A stretch of DNA of 64,000 nt from Monomorium pharaonis (taxonomy: Eukaryota > Arthropoda > Insecta > Hymenoptera > Formicidae). How positions within the stretch are numbered: position 1 is the first letter of the stretch; the number at the start of each line of letters is the position of its first letter. The translations under genes and the position numbers were made by a program. The DNA lies in NCBI RefSeq assembly GCF_013373865.1, contig NC_050474.1:8480061-8544060 (forward strand), given 5' to 3'. The notes beneath the pieces were generated by a model. That model ran no database searches. It was not told the DNA's origin and worked only from the letters and a program-made list of their open reading frames with translations. This document shows, piece by piece, positions 23,363 to 33,385 of the stretch.

Positions 23363-23899
23363 TCACTTCCTGTCCCGGGGTCCTCGGGGTCCGGTGTACG
23401 GGCGGGTGCCCTTGTAGGCGGTGCTGCACCTGGGGCAGGTCCGCACGGTCACCTCCTGTTCCCCGCAGCCGAAACAGAATTCCTGCTTCCGGGCGAGACG
23501 GCACTCCGTATATCTGTGGCCCCCTGAGCCACAATTCCAGCACCCCGGTGCGGGGCGATTCTTCTTTGCCTTTGGAGGTGGTGGGCTGGCCTCCGCGGGC
23601 GCGGGCCGGTACCTCGCGGGTATATTAGCGGTTTGTGTAGCCACTGTCCGTAGCTCGGTAGCCGGTAACTGGGTCCCCCGATGCGAGGTCTCAGGCCGAG
23701 CCTCTGTGGCCTTGTCTATCGTTTCGGGGAAACCTCTCACCACCGCCCCCTTATCGGTCCACTGCGCGTCCCGGACCAGCCGCGCCGTGTCCTCCAGATC
23801 CGTCCAGAACCCCTCATCGTTCTGGCGGACGAATTGCCACACTGGCAGGTGGCGGGCGTAAAATTGGCGCCATAGGCGCCTTGTATCGGCGTTTATCAT
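23363..23899 (-). CDS. extra Gypsy ORF downstream of pol with gag-type zinc knuckles
   Basis: This 178-codon ORF starts with ATG at 23899, just 30 bases after the pol stop, in the position where errantiviruses carry env. It has no signal peptide or membrane segment. The N-terminal 60 residues are Trp-rich (LWRQFYARHLPVWQFV). The middle is Pro/Ala-rich. The C-terminus has a complete knuckle CWNCGSGGHRYTEC and a second one, CFGCGEQEVTVRTC, that lacks the histidine. The gag protein of the same element has the same pair, CWNCEKMGHRARGC and CYRCGKQGFTVKTC, also without the histidine in the second. The shared defect suggests duplication of the nucleocapsid module. An accessory RNA-binding role is inference. 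Confidence 0.75.
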   Translation of the reverse strand: MINADTRRLWRQFYARHLPVWQFVRQNDEGFWTDLEDTARLVRDAQWTDKGAVVRGFPETIDKATEARPETSHRGTQLPATELRTVATQTANIPARYRPAPAEASPPPPKAKKNRPAPGCWNCGSGGHRYTECRLARKQEFCFGCGEQEVTVRTCPRCSTAYKGTRPYTGPRGPRDRK

Positions 23900-23929
23900 G
23901 CCGGCGGTAACTTAATTCGGGAACCTAAT

Positions 23930-26920
23930 TTAATCGGAAATCGGGATAACGTAAGCCTTAAGGTTTTGGATATGGATTTTTCCGACGGCCGATCCCTCCA
24001 AGTTCTCCAACTCGTAAACCAGCGGAGAGATCACTCGTCGTATTCGTAAAGGTCCTTGGAATTTCGGTGCCAGCTTCGCCGCGATATTTTGCGCGGCCGA
24101 AGACAATACATGTTGTCGCTTCAGAACCAAATCGCCAACCTTGAACACGCGAGATCGTCTACGTAAATTATATCTCTGTGCCTGTCTCTGATTTGCCTGA
24201 TCCAAATTATCGGTAACCCATTGCCTAACTGTCTGCAACTTTTTCATTCTTTGCGACCAATTAGCGGTATCAGTCGGAACGACTTCGGTAACATCTTTAT
24301 CTCGATCGCGCAATAATTCTTTCGGTAACAGTTCGCGTCCCAGATTCAGAAATGCTGGGGATGTCCCCAAAGACGAGTGGAAGGCGGTATTGTACGCAAA
24401 ACGAAGGTCGGCTAAATGCATATCCCACTCCCGATGGTCCTTTTCGATATACGCAATTATCATCGTCTTTAAAATGCGATTTACTCGTTCCACCGGATTC
24501 GCTTGTGGGTGGTATGGCGGTACCGTCGTGTGCGTGATTCGATTTTCCTCCGCAAATTCTCTTATAATTCGGTTTACGAATTCGGTACCGTTGTCCGTTA
24601 GCAAGACTTTCGGAGTTCCCCATCGCGATATTACGAGCTCTTCGAGAGCTTCCCTGATTTTCGGGCCGGTAGCCGCTCTCAACGCTTTACATTCCACCCA
24701 TTTGGTAAATAGATCCTGAATAACCAGCAGATACTGGAAACCAGCCTTACTCCGCGGTAACGGTCCCACGATATCTGCTGCTACCACTACCCACGGTCCT
24801 TCCACTATTCTACGTCCCATTAATCCGGCGGGACTAGCCTGCTCGACTTTAGTGCGCTGGCATATGTCACACGCCCGAATATATTTGGTGACGTCGCGAA
24901 ACATGTTAGGCCAAAAATAAGATACAGCAAGACGTTGATAAGTCTTCTCGACTCCTAAGTGTCCTGCCTGTGGGGCATCGTGCGATTTCCGCAATGCCTC
25001 GATGCGGGATTCGTGCGGTAACACTAACTTCCATCTATCGAGATCTTCCACGATATCCGAAATCACCGGTCGTGCCCTCAGAAAATATAATTGTTTATCC
25101 ACAACCTTCCAATGCCCGTATCGCTTGGGGTCGGTAACAACTTCTTTGAATCTTTTTCGGTACCACTCGTCACGCGTGTCCTCGCACTCTACTATGTCCA
25201 TCACCGCGTTTACAACGATTTCGTTCTCGCCCTCGAACATGCGCGACAACGCGTCCGGCACGTGATGAAGTGCACCCTTTCGGTGTTCTACCACGTAATC
25301 ATATTCCAATAATTCGAGAGCCCATCTCGCTAATCTGCCGGTCGGGTTCTTAAGGTTATGTAACCATCGCAAACTACTATGATCGGTAACAACGGTAAAT
25401 TTGTATCCCTCTAAGTAAGGTCTAAATTTCTGTATTGCCCATACCACGGCTAAACATTCTTGTTCGGTAACTGTGTATTTCTTTTCGGGATCGGATAATA
25501 CGCGACTAGCAAACGCGATAACTCGCTCGGTACCCTCGATATTCTGTGTCAATACGGCTCCTAAGCCAACTGAACTTGCGTCTGTTTGCAGCATAAACGG
25601 TAACTCAAAATTCGGACAGGCGAGTGTCGGGGCCCTTACTAGATGTTCGCGAATGTGTTCGAACGCGCGATCTTCAATTTCCCCCCACTCCCAGCGCCTG
25701 CCTTTTTTCAAAAGGCTAGTTAGGGGCTGACTGAGTGTCGCGAACTGCGGAATAAATTTACGGTACCAAGAGGACATGCCCAAAAATCGTCGCAATTGTT
25801 TTATGTTACGCGGTTCCGGATACTCCAGGATAGGGCGTGTCTTTTCGGGATCCACAGTTAGCCCTTCCTGCTGTACAATAAATCCGAGGTATCTCACTTG
25901 CGATCTGCAAAATTCGCATTTATCGGGATTGACCGTTAACCCTGCGGACTTGATTTTCTCTAATACCCGCCGCAGCCACGCTACGTGCTCGTCGAATGTC
26001 GGGGTGACTATCACTATGTCGTCTAAATATGCGAACGCAAACGGTTCCATCTCCGGGCCGATCAGGCGGTCGAGTAACCTTTGGAAGGTTGCCGGGGCCC
26101 CCGTAAGTCCGTACGGCATGCGGGTAAAATGGTACAATCCCTTTCCGGGAACACTAAAGGCGGTAACTTCACGACTCTCTTTTGCTAGCGGTATCTGAAA
26201 GTATGCCTGACTTAAGTCAATGGTTGATATATATCGCGCCGATCGTAATTTATCGAGGATGCCGGTCATATTCGGTAACGGATACGCGTCTTTTTTCGAT
26301 ACGCTATTTACTTTCCTAAAGTCTAGGCAGAATCGATATTTCCCGTTCGGTTTCTTCACCATTACTATTGGGCTTGACCACTCGCTGTACGATGGTTCTA
26401 TTATTCCTGCATTAAGCATTTTATCTACTTCGGCCCGAATGGCTTCCTGAACTTTCGGCGAGACAAGGTAACATCGTTGTTTAATCGGCGACGTGTTCCC
26501 TACATCTATTTTATGCTCTATTAATTCGGTAACTCCCGGGTTCTCCGACGGCTCCGGTAACGTTTGTAAAAAAAAATCTAGCCGTTCCTGCTGGTCCCCC
26601 GTCAATTCCGCTATTCCGGAACACGCGCGACAAGCCTCTTCGGTATCAAAGCGGTAACGTATGTTCGGTATTTCAGAAAAATACCACTCGTCCTTGGCAA
26701 AATCCAATCCCACCCTAACTTTCGACAGAAAATCTAACCCGAGAATACACGGCACTGCCAAATCCGGTAACAATCCGGCGGTAATCACGGTATCTTTTCC
26801 CTCCAGTTTTATCGGTAACTTAACTCTTTCGCGGATCGTAGCTATCTGTCCATTGGCTGTATCTGTACGCTCCTCTCCGGTTCCGTGGAGAGACCTAAAG
26901 CCCTTACGATTTGTATTCCC
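23930..26920 (-). CDS. pol: Gypsy pol: reverse transcriptase, RNase H, integrase
   Basis: This frame is open for about 990 codons. The N-terminal segment completes the protease (ILGLDFLSKV). RT has YRFCLDFRKVNSVSKKDAYPLP and the catalytic AYLDDIVIV (about 25995-26040). RNase H has LQTDASSVGLGAVL and VVTDHSSLRWL. The integrase has the HHCC finger (HLGVEKTYQRL, then CDICQRTKV), the core ADIVGPLPRSK, LTDNGTEF and HPQANPVERVNR, and a C-terminal domain near KVGDLVLKRQHV. All catalytic acidic residues are present and there is no internal stop. Together these enzymes copy element RNA to DNA and insert it. How ribosomes reach this frame from pro is unclear. Confidence 0.93.
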   Translation of the reverse strand, partial: GNTNRKGFRSLHGTGEERTDTANGQIATIRERVKLPIKLEGKDTVITAGLLPDLAVPCILGLDFLSKVRVGLDFAKDEWYFSEIPNIRYRFDTEEACRACSGIAELTGDQQERLDFFLQTLPEPSENPGVTELIEHKIDVGNTSPIKQRCYLVSPKVQEAIRAEVDKMLNAGIIEPSYSEWSSPIVMVKKPNGKYRFCLDFRKVNSVSKKDAYPLPNMTGILDKLRSARYISTIDLSQAYFQIPLAKESREVTAFSVPGKGLYHFTRMPYGLTGAPATFQRLLDRLIGPEMEPFAFAYLDDIVIVTPTFDEHVAWLRRVLEKIKSAGLTVNPDKCEFCRSQVRYLGFIVQQEGLTVDPEKTRPILEYPEPRNIKQLRRFLGMSSWYRKFIPQFATLSQPLTSLLKKGRRWEWGEIEDRAFEHIREHLVRAPTLACPNFELPFMLQTDASSVGLGAVLTQNIEGTERVIAFASRVLSDPEKKYTVTEQECLAVVWAIQKFRPYLEGYKFTVVTDHSSLRWLHNLKNPTGRLARWALELLEYDYVVEHRKGALHHVPDALSRMFEGENEIVVNAVMDIVECEDTRDEWYRKRFKEVVTDPKRYGHWKVVDKQLYFLRARPVISDIVEDLDRWKLVLPHESRIEALRKSHDAPQAGHLGVEKTYQRLAVSYFWPNMFRDVTKYIRACDICQRTKVEQASPAGLMGRRIVEGPWVVVAADIVGPLPRSKAGFQYLLVIQDLFTKWVECKALRAATGPKIREALEELVISRWGTPKVLLTDNGTEFVNRIIREFAEENRITHTTVPPYHPQANPVERVNRILKTMIIAYIEKDHREWDMHLADLRFAYNTAFHSSLGTSPAFLNLGRELLPKELLRDRDKDVTEVVPTDTANWSQRMKKLQTVRQWVTDNLDQANQRQAQRYNLRRRSRVFKVGDLVLKRQHVLSSAAQNIAAKLAPKFQGPLRIRRVISPLVYELENLEGSAVGKIHIQNLKAYVIPISD

Positions 26921-27147
26921 TCACGACCGAGGAGGGTCCTATTTGATCCGGAATCGACTAGCGCCGCAAGAGTGTGACCACCTATTTTAATATTAAAATA
27001 ACGGAGGGGCGGTAACGGTGCGTTTTCGAATGTGCCGTACGAGCAGCCTAACGCTTCGGTATCTTTATTCGTAGCTTGGGTCTCGTTTTCCTGGCTTGGA
27101 GTCGCAGGTACCCGCCCTACTGACTCCCGCTCGCGTTTCCCGAGCAT
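26842..27147 (-). CDS. pro: Gypsy aspartic protease (pro), read by frameshift from gag
   Basis: This frame overlaps the end of gag and contains the retropepsin active site LVDSGSNRTLLG at about 26955. It has no suitable ATG, and the slippery heptamer at 27135-27141 delivers ribosomes into exactly this frame. It ends at 26842, while the matching continuation lies in the pol frame, which opens at 26920. The shift between the two is again by -1, but I see no canonical slippery site, so it may be a one-base lesion near 26870. The enzyme cleaves the Gag-Pol polyprotein inside virus-like particles. Confidence 0.8.
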   Translation of the reverse strand: MLGKRERESVGRVPATPSQENETQATNKDTEALGCSYGTFENAPLPPLRYFNIKIGGHTLAALVDSGSNRTLLGREGIQIVRALGLSTEPERSVQIQPMDR

Positions 27148-28424
27148 GATGGGCAGGTCTTTACGGTAAATCCTTGTTTACCGCAGCGGTAACAGTGGGT
27201 TCTTCGCGGTTCTGCGCATCCTCGCGCGCGATGGCCCATCTTCTCACAATTCCAACATTTTATATTGGCGGCCGATGCGGTATCATTTTCGGTAGCAGGG
27301 GGGTTAACCGTTGTAGGACTCGCGGCGGCGACCGTGGGCGTATTGCTGACTCGCTTCTTTCCCTTATGGCCGCCCGCATGGGCCACGTTTACCGCGGCGA
27401 CGGTCCCCTGGGTTCGTGCTTTGCCCTTTGGTGGATGGTATGCTAAGTCCGGAAAGAGCGACTGTTCCGGTAGGAGGGGGGGTCGGTAATTCTTTTCCGC
27501 GGCGAAATTACGTTCGATTCGCGTCGCCTGTAGCTCTAGGGAGCGGAAACACGTAAAGTCGCGTCGCGAGATCGCTATCTGTAAGCGCGGTAACATGTTA
27601 CGGTAAGCAAAGTTTAACTGCTCCGGTAACGGCCAAGGAGGACTTACTTTCGCAAGTAACGTTCGTAAGCTAGTTAAATAATCCGCGGCAGTTTCATGTT
27701 CGCCCTGCGTTCGCCGCAATATTTCCTCCCGAAGAGCGTAGTGATAGTCCGGATCACCAAAGCGTGCGCGCCAAGCGTCCTCGAAATCCTGCCAATCTCG
27801 CCAATTCTCGCTCTCTAAACGAACCCAATACAAGGCATAATCTGTCATAAATGACGGTAAGCACTTAAAGAGATCGGCATCGGTAACCGGAAGAATGGAG
27901 CGAGCCTCCTTGATGCGCGTTAAAAAAGCTTCCGCGTCGCTATTCCGTTTTCCCGAGAAGTGGAGATTCCACTTCCTCATTAAGTGATAGGCGTCTGCGG
28001 CCGAGTTGCGCGGAGTGCGTCGGCCGGTATACGGCGGACCGGGATCTGCACGCGGGGGAAGCGTATAATCGTATTCTCGCTTCCTCGTCCCCGTCTCTCC
28101 GGGTTCCCCTTTTGCGGTACCCTGCTCCTGTGGCGGGGATCGCACTACGCGGTTTCCGGTACCAAAATCGCTAATGGTGAATAACGGAACGCTAGGCCCC
28201 GGTCCCACGGCTCCTAGATCCTCGAATGGATCGCTAACGGCCTCCACGGGGTCGGGGGTCCCGGAGGGGGTTGTCCCCCTGAGGATCGCCTCCTCATATC
28301 GCGTCAATCGCGCTCGGAGGACCGGTAATATTCCGCGGACATCGAGTCCTCGTTCCTCTAAATGCTGTCGCGCCTGCTCCTCAGTCAATTTCTGTATCCA
28401 GTGATGCGGATCTTTATTCGCCAT
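27117..28424 (-). CDS. gag: Gypsy Gag polyprotein
   Basis: I chose the start at ATG 28424 (MANKDPHHW), because the codons upstream to 28454 run through leader sequence. A SAP-like helix-turn-helix (LEERGLDVRGILPVLRARL) is followed by a capsid-type region (HFSGKRNSDAEAFLTRIKEA, then FEDAWRARFGDPDYHYALRE). The C-terminus is nucleocapsid-like with a CCHC knuckle CWNCEKMGHRARGC and a second, histidine-less CYRCGKQGFTVKTC. Length (about 435 residues) is normal. Gag packages RNA and forms the particle. It ends at a TAG 15 nt past the slippery heptamer. Confidence 0.92.
   Translation of the reverse strand: MANKDPHHWIQKLTEEQARQHLEERGLDVRGILPVLRARLTRYEEAILRGTTPSGTPDPVEAVSDPFEDLGAVGPGPSVPLFTISDFGTGNRVVRSPPQEQGTAKGEPGETGTRKREYDYTLPPRADPGPPYTGRRTPRNSAADAYHLMRKWNLHFSGKRNSDAEAFLTRIKEARSILPVTDADLFKCLPSFMTDYALYWVRLESENWRDWQDFEDAWRARFGDPDYHYALREEILRRTQGEHETAADYLTSLRTLLAKVSPPWPLPEQLNFAYRNMLPRLQIAISRRDFTCFRSLELQATRIERNFAAEKNYRPPLLPEQSLFPDLAYHPPKGKARTQGTVAAVNVAHAGGHKGKKRVSNTPTVAAASPTTVNPPATENDTASAANIKCWNCEKMGHRARGCAEPRRTHCYRCGKQGFTVKTCPSCSGNASGSQ
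27135..27141 (-). promoter_or_regulatory. -1 ribosomal frameshift heptamer G GGA AAC at the gag-pro junction
   Basis: Minus-strand GGGAAAC lies in the X XXY YYZ register relative to gag codons (TCG GGA AAC), 15 nt before the gag stop. Slipping back one base enters the pro frame without interruption. Confidence 0.75.
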
Positions 28425-29287
28425 TTCTCTCCCCCTAAACGGTATCCTCAACACAGAAAAATCGGTAACTCACTCCCCAAAGCGGTATCGATTAAACAGC
28501 GGTAACCCCCAGTGCACAAAAAAAAATTTTTTTTAGGTTCGGTAACTAACAGTCTCTCGTCACACGGTACGGTTCGATTACCGCAGTCGACACAACGGGA
28601 ACGGAATCTCGAGTCACCCGAAATGTAAATACGAGCACGCAGACACGGGCTGACGGAAGGTATCGAGACCGCACGAACGAAAACAGCGAAGGTCGCAAAA
28701 AAAAATCGAAGCCGAATCACCAACGAAAATCTTTTCTAAAATCGTATTCACCAAACAAATGCGAACGCTCCCCACAGGCGAGAAAACTCTTTCCCGATCA
28801 ACGACCAATAGTAACGTTGATACTCAATTATTCGTTACGATATTTTCAAAGTAATATCCTAAAAAAAAATTTTTAGTATTCCACGCGCAATAATTCACCG
28901 TGTCGTGATTCTTTTCCACTCGTAACATACAGTGGTTTACGGTATCCTAACCTATCGGAAACTCAACGTAATTTATACGTACGCGGTAACAAATTTCCCA
29001 CAGGCAGTACACAAAAATCCTTGCGAACCGTAAGTGAATATTACGCAGGCTATAGTAAGGCGCACACAGCAAGCGTGCGTGCTGTAGGCACCGGAATTCC
29101 AAGGTCGCGGTAACTCAGAGTCGTCCGTCGGAATCAAAACAATAGACAGCACGAAAGTCAAAGGAAGGAAGGTTACACACAAGGAGATAGCAATACGAAA
29201 TTTTCGATAATATAATATTTCATCTACGACTGCCTGTTCTCCGATTCTCCACTTAATTAATTTTACGGTAACGCGGCGTGGGCCCCA
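28425..29287 (-). other. Gypsy 5' leader
   Basis: This is the untranslated region between primer-binding site and gag. It contains several CGGTAAC words and three runs of eight or more A, and no convincing protein. Confidence 0.6.
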
Positions 29288-29302
29288 CGTTGGGCGCCAA
29301 AA
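29286..29302 (-). promoter_or_regulatory. primer-binding site TGGCGCCCAACGTGGGG
   Basis: The minus strand reads TGGCGCCCAACGTGGGGCC two bases after the end of the 5' LTR. This is the TGGCGCC-type site complementary to a tRNA 3' end that primes minus-strand synthesis. Confidence 0.8.
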
Positions 29303-29304
29303 TT

Positions 29305-31169
29305 TGCAACGTAGCTTTTCCTCGGGAACGCCAGGTCCGAGGGGCTACGCTCAATTAAACGGGAATTTCTATATATGCGGTACGAGTAACGCCCTTCCAG
29401 TTAGATGCGATAGTTATTAGAACGGTAGTCTCAATATTTCTCGAGAATGCTCTCGATACGGTATCAGCAGCTTGCATACGGTATCCCCCACTCGCTCGAG
29501 GCTTACGCTCGAAGCGAGAACGGTAACTCATAGACGGTATCCCCCAAATATCGGGCGAGATTGCTTTCGACACGATAGCGGTATCTTGTGTACGGTATCC
29601 CCCAATATCGATCGAGGTTGCCCTCGATACGATAGCGGTAGCTTGCAAGAACGGTAACTTCCCAATACGCTAAATTGTTGGGCGCCAGGCGCGACTTCTC
29701 GCGCCACACAATAATCAGCTATAATACGGTAACCAACTGGAAAGCGTTACAAGTGCCGGTAGCTCTTTCTCGCGAGACGATAGAGTGGCGTGGTTCTTTT
29801 TGAGACGGAAGGCGTGGAGATGTCGGATCGAGGCAGGTCGTATAAAGATTCGGTACTCACTGATTAAACAACAACAGAATATTTTATATTTCTCTACTGA
29901 AAACGGTAACAAGGCTGCAAGGAGCTTACTCAATGCGTCTGTATACAATTAATGCACGAATTTTATTGTGATAGAGACAAAAACTCATTAGAGACACAAC
30001 AAGGTGGAAAAGACAAAATTGATAATACGCGGCGGGAGGCCGGCTAGGCTCTCCGCTCGCACAAAGACAAAATCAATAATGGCGGAAACAAGTCGCGGTA
30101 ACAATGATTCTAATCCTATGACTGTCGGCTCCGGCGTAGTCCGAGAGGGACGTACTCGCGGTATCAATTCTTCGGGGCCGGTCGGTCCGAGCCCTCGTGC
30201 GGCCCAAAACTCTACTCTTTACTTCGAGTTACGTACACAACAAATATCACTAACGGTATCGGATTCGGATCGCCGCAATCACCAGCGGAAACGGTATCCG
30301 GTATCCGGTCCCGCACGAGGGTTGACCGCCTTTTCCGAATCTTACTTAATCGATGGCTGCCGAGTGCTGGCCTTACAATAATGAACGGAGTCCTGGTCTC
30401 TGAAGTCTTCGGTAGCGATTTCGGTATCTGAGGCTCGTCCTTTGCCAAGTACGCACAGTCACGGCTTGCCGAACAGTGAGGAGCCCCGGTCCCGCGCCGG
30501 CCGGCTCGAGCCGCCGCGCATGCGCGTGCTTCGATTTTCGGTCGATCCGCACGCCTCGATCCCATGCTGCGCCGCATCGCCTATCCATTTGCCTCGTGGT
30601 CCGTGCGTGACGACTTCCGCCGGGGAGAGTGTTATGGCTCTGCCATTTTCGGTCGGCCCGGCTGGCCATGCCGTGACCAAACCGATCTACGTGGCGGCGG
30701 ATGACAGCTTGACGGTCGCTCCCCCGGTTTGCAGCCCGGTGGCGTGCCCTCGGCGTGATTCCTCCCATGAATCTTTCCGGCTGCTATGCGGTATCGTTTT
30801 TGCTACGGTATCCTCAGGGCGGCGGTATCCAGGCGGCTCAGGGCGGTAATAATCAGCCGGGCTCGGTGCACGGCTCGGCGGGGAAACTCTGCGCGGGGCA
30901 CCTCTCCTACTGTCGACTGCTCGCGATACTTTTTCCCCCGATGGCTGCTCCTCCTCCGTTCGCGGTACAATAAGATTAAGCCTTTACTCGGCGCCTTAGT
31001 CCTAAATACCCTAATTAATCTGATACGGTAACGCGGAAACTAGAAAAGAAAGAAATAAACGTAAAACAAAGTCACGTCCCCCTCGTCTCAGCGAGGAGGA
31101 GCCCCAAATCGACCCCCTCGGTCGAGCTTACGCCCTTGTGACGAACGCGACCGGACGCGTTACGTCACA
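29305..31169 (-). repeat. 5' LTR of the Gypsy element
   Basis: This is the partner of 20982-22846 with the same 1865-bp length. Visible substitutions include C/T at about 29567 and at about 30588, and A/G at about 30754. It is followed by the TSD AACT (31170-31173). Confidence 0.93.
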
Positions 31170-31173
31170 AACT

Positions 31174-31517
31174 ATATGACTCAGATGTAAACTACATTAA
31201 GTTGCACATAAGTAATAAAATTGTAATGACCGCCTCAGTCTCGTAACCAGGTTGTTCCATTGTTTATTTATAAATTAATGTTGCCTGTAAATGTTGTTAA
31301 CCGTTAACTCATCTGGATGCAGGTCAATTCAATCGTAGGTTGTACCATACGAGGCGGGCGGAATGTTCAGAATCGAACGTTGCTAGGCGGACGGATGATT
31401 AAACAATAGAGCACAACTTTTATGACCACAGTCCTAGCCTGGGAACAAAGGGGACTCCTTTGGCCCGAGAAACGGAAAGTTTATTATAATTTTTTTTATA
31501 CCTGACAAACTCGGACA
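31174..31517 (+). repeat. 3' end of the BEL/Pao element: polypurine tract and start of 3' LTR
   Basis: After the Gypsy TSD the interrupted BEL sequence resumes. GAGGCGGGCGGAA at 31351-31363 looks like a polypurine tract and TGTTCAG at 31364 like an LTR start. The LTR right end (placed at CGGACA, 31517) is a guess. Confidence 0.45.
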
Positions 31518-31559
31518 TAAAAATATGTACAAATTTAAATATTTATCATAAATATTTCA

Positions 31560-31630
31560 TATATATAATATGCATACTAAATATCTTTTTTTTTTTATAA
31601 ATATTTTATAAATATTTTGTGCTATCTGGG
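31560..31630 (-). repeat. terminus of a CCCAGATAGCACA-ended element
   Basis: On the minus strand CCCAGATAGCACA is followed by AATATTTATAAAATATTTAT. This resembles the start of the sequence at 59896 (CCCAGACAGCACATAATATTTATAAAATG). Only one end is visible here. Confidence 0.5.
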
Positions 31631-31914
31631 ATTATATATATTAATTTTGTTTCAATATTTTTATATCCTATTAAAAATTAATATTTTTCCATTTTTATTT
31701 TATTCAAAATATAGGTAAAATATTATTTTACCTGTTCCATCATGACGTTAATTTTATATTTCGTGTTTGGCGTGCTTTGCTGATAGTTGGACTGAGTCGA
31801 ACTTTCAGCGTGTTTTAGCTGATACAGTCATATTGTCGAAAATCGAAGAAGAGGGAGTAAACGCCAGCTTTCCTTCGCTCGCATGAAATTGCACCTTTAG
31901 ACTGCATGGTTAAA

Positions 31915-32552
31915 AGCCTAGTTTACATCGAGTATGCGTATCAAGCACCATATTCGTACTAAATCGCTTAATGTGCACGATGTAAACGTTCATGGACTAT
32001 TTTAGTGTGCTTTGGTCTGGTATTCCTGAATTACGAGTATCAGACCAAGTTGGTACGCGTATCAAAAGATTCTAGCGCGCTGTAAACACTTGATCCATTT
32101 GGTTCGTTTGATCGTATAACCTTAATCGTAATATATGGTTAGTCCATATTCTTTGATATTGAATATTATCAAAAATAAGGCTTGGTGATTTTATTTCGGT
32201 CATTTGATTCCATTTGTATAAGGGTTATAAGCAATTTATTTCTTTGTTGAAGACATAATTTTCTCAAATTTGTATTCATACGTTTTATTATACTCTTGAG
32301 ATGTTTTTTCCTAGCTTTTTGCTGCATATTAAACATTTTGAACAATGATATTATTGCAACATAGTCTTCTTTTTCCATATTTCAAAATTGATATGAAAAG
32401 CAAACTGTCTAAAGGCGAACTTTATTTAGACTAAAAACTCAACCTAACCTTGTTCAATATAAATCGGTGTAAACAGAGATGTACCAAGCGTTTAGTCCGT
32501 ACCAACTTGGTACGGGTACGAACTAATTTAACGGTGTAAACTAGAGCAAAGA
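31915..32552. mobile_element. small DNA transposon remnant with CTAGTTTACAYCG ends (PIF/Harbinger-like?)
   Basis: The left end CTAGTTTACATCGAG and the right end, inverted, CTAGTTTACACCGTT match. GTAAAC and TTGGTACG words repeat near both ends, as in subterminal repeats. Inside, 32378-32169 on the minus strand encodes 69 basic residues (MEKEDYVAIISLF...), possibly the N-terminus of a lost transposase. Superfamily assignment rests only on the terminus style. Confidence 0.45.
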
Positions 32553-32559
32553 TATAACG

Positions 32560-33385
32560 TACATGACATTAGTCCGAAAATTAAATGGGGAAAAGTTGGT
32601 ACCGACAAAATTCTCTAGGCATTTCAATTTCAATTTTCATAGGTTAGTGACACTGTTTAAGTAGTAAATCCGCGAGTGTGCGGAGACGTTTTGACATATG
32701 CGCGCGTCAAAAATAAAAAATATTACTTAAGTAAATTGTGACATGTAATTGAAGTAAATATTAAAAAATCACAACTGAATATTAAGTACATAGAGATGAA
32801 CAAAATAAAAAATGTTTTATATATTTATATGTAAGAAAATAAATTAATATAATATATTAATATATTAAATTATACTAAATTATATTTATATGTATTATAT
32901 TGTATTTAATTAAAGTAATTTTTAGTTTCTTTAATGTGCCTTGATAGACAAGATTTATGATTGAAATCTCGTTCTTTGCATTGGAATGATTATCAGTCGA
33001 GAAACAAAATCTTTATAAAATAAAAGAACATGTATTTTATGTGCTTGTTGTAACCATAAATGAACTAATTCTTTTTTAAAGTTAATTTTGTTTCAGCCAA
33101 TTATTTGTACAATGTTGACAGCCAGAGAACAATTCCCTGCCGAGTAAAGCTGCCAAATTCAGAGTCTGCTATGTTCCCAAGTGTGCCAAAATTGTAAGCA
33201 AAAGTGAAAATTACATTGTAACATTAGATTTATTATCAATAGTGCAGCAACGGATTGATACCATAAACTTAGATCAGATTGTCGAAACTGATGTATTATA
33301 AAGAACATGTGCTGTTTGTACCAGCAATGTACTAATATTGTTTACTAGTAGAAATACTGGGTATTGATCATGTAATTTTTCCCCT
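32560..33385. other. AT-rich; one exon-like segment
   Basis: At about 33100-33190 a TTTCAG acceptor precedes an open segment (NYLYNVDSQRTIPCRV...) that ends at a GTAAGC donor. A similar acceptor/donor-flanked open segment lies at 33626-33717 (VLSTLAFARMNLGVPMECLF). They could be two exons of one unidentified gene or transposon. Confidence 0.3.

Larger units (their letters stand above)
20982..31169 (-). mobile_element. nearly complete Ty3/Gypsy LTR retrotransposon, 10.2 kb
   Basis: Both 1865-bp LTRs, the TSD, primer-binding site, polypurine tract, gag, pro, pol and an extra ORF are present in minus-strand order. The LTRs differ by only a handful of bases by eye, so insertion was recent. The element sits inside the 3' untranslated end of the BEL/Pao copy: BEL pol ends at 20895 and what appears to be the BEL polypurine tract and LTR start resume at about 31351-31364. 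The only coding lesion I see is a frame change between pro and pol near 26870. Confidence 0.93.

Noticed and set aside
15752..31630. Idea that the CCCAGACAGCACA at 15752 and the inverted copy at 31630 are two ends of one giant element
   Set aside because: Sequence right of 31630 does not continue the interrupted mariner gene, so the two ends need not belong together.
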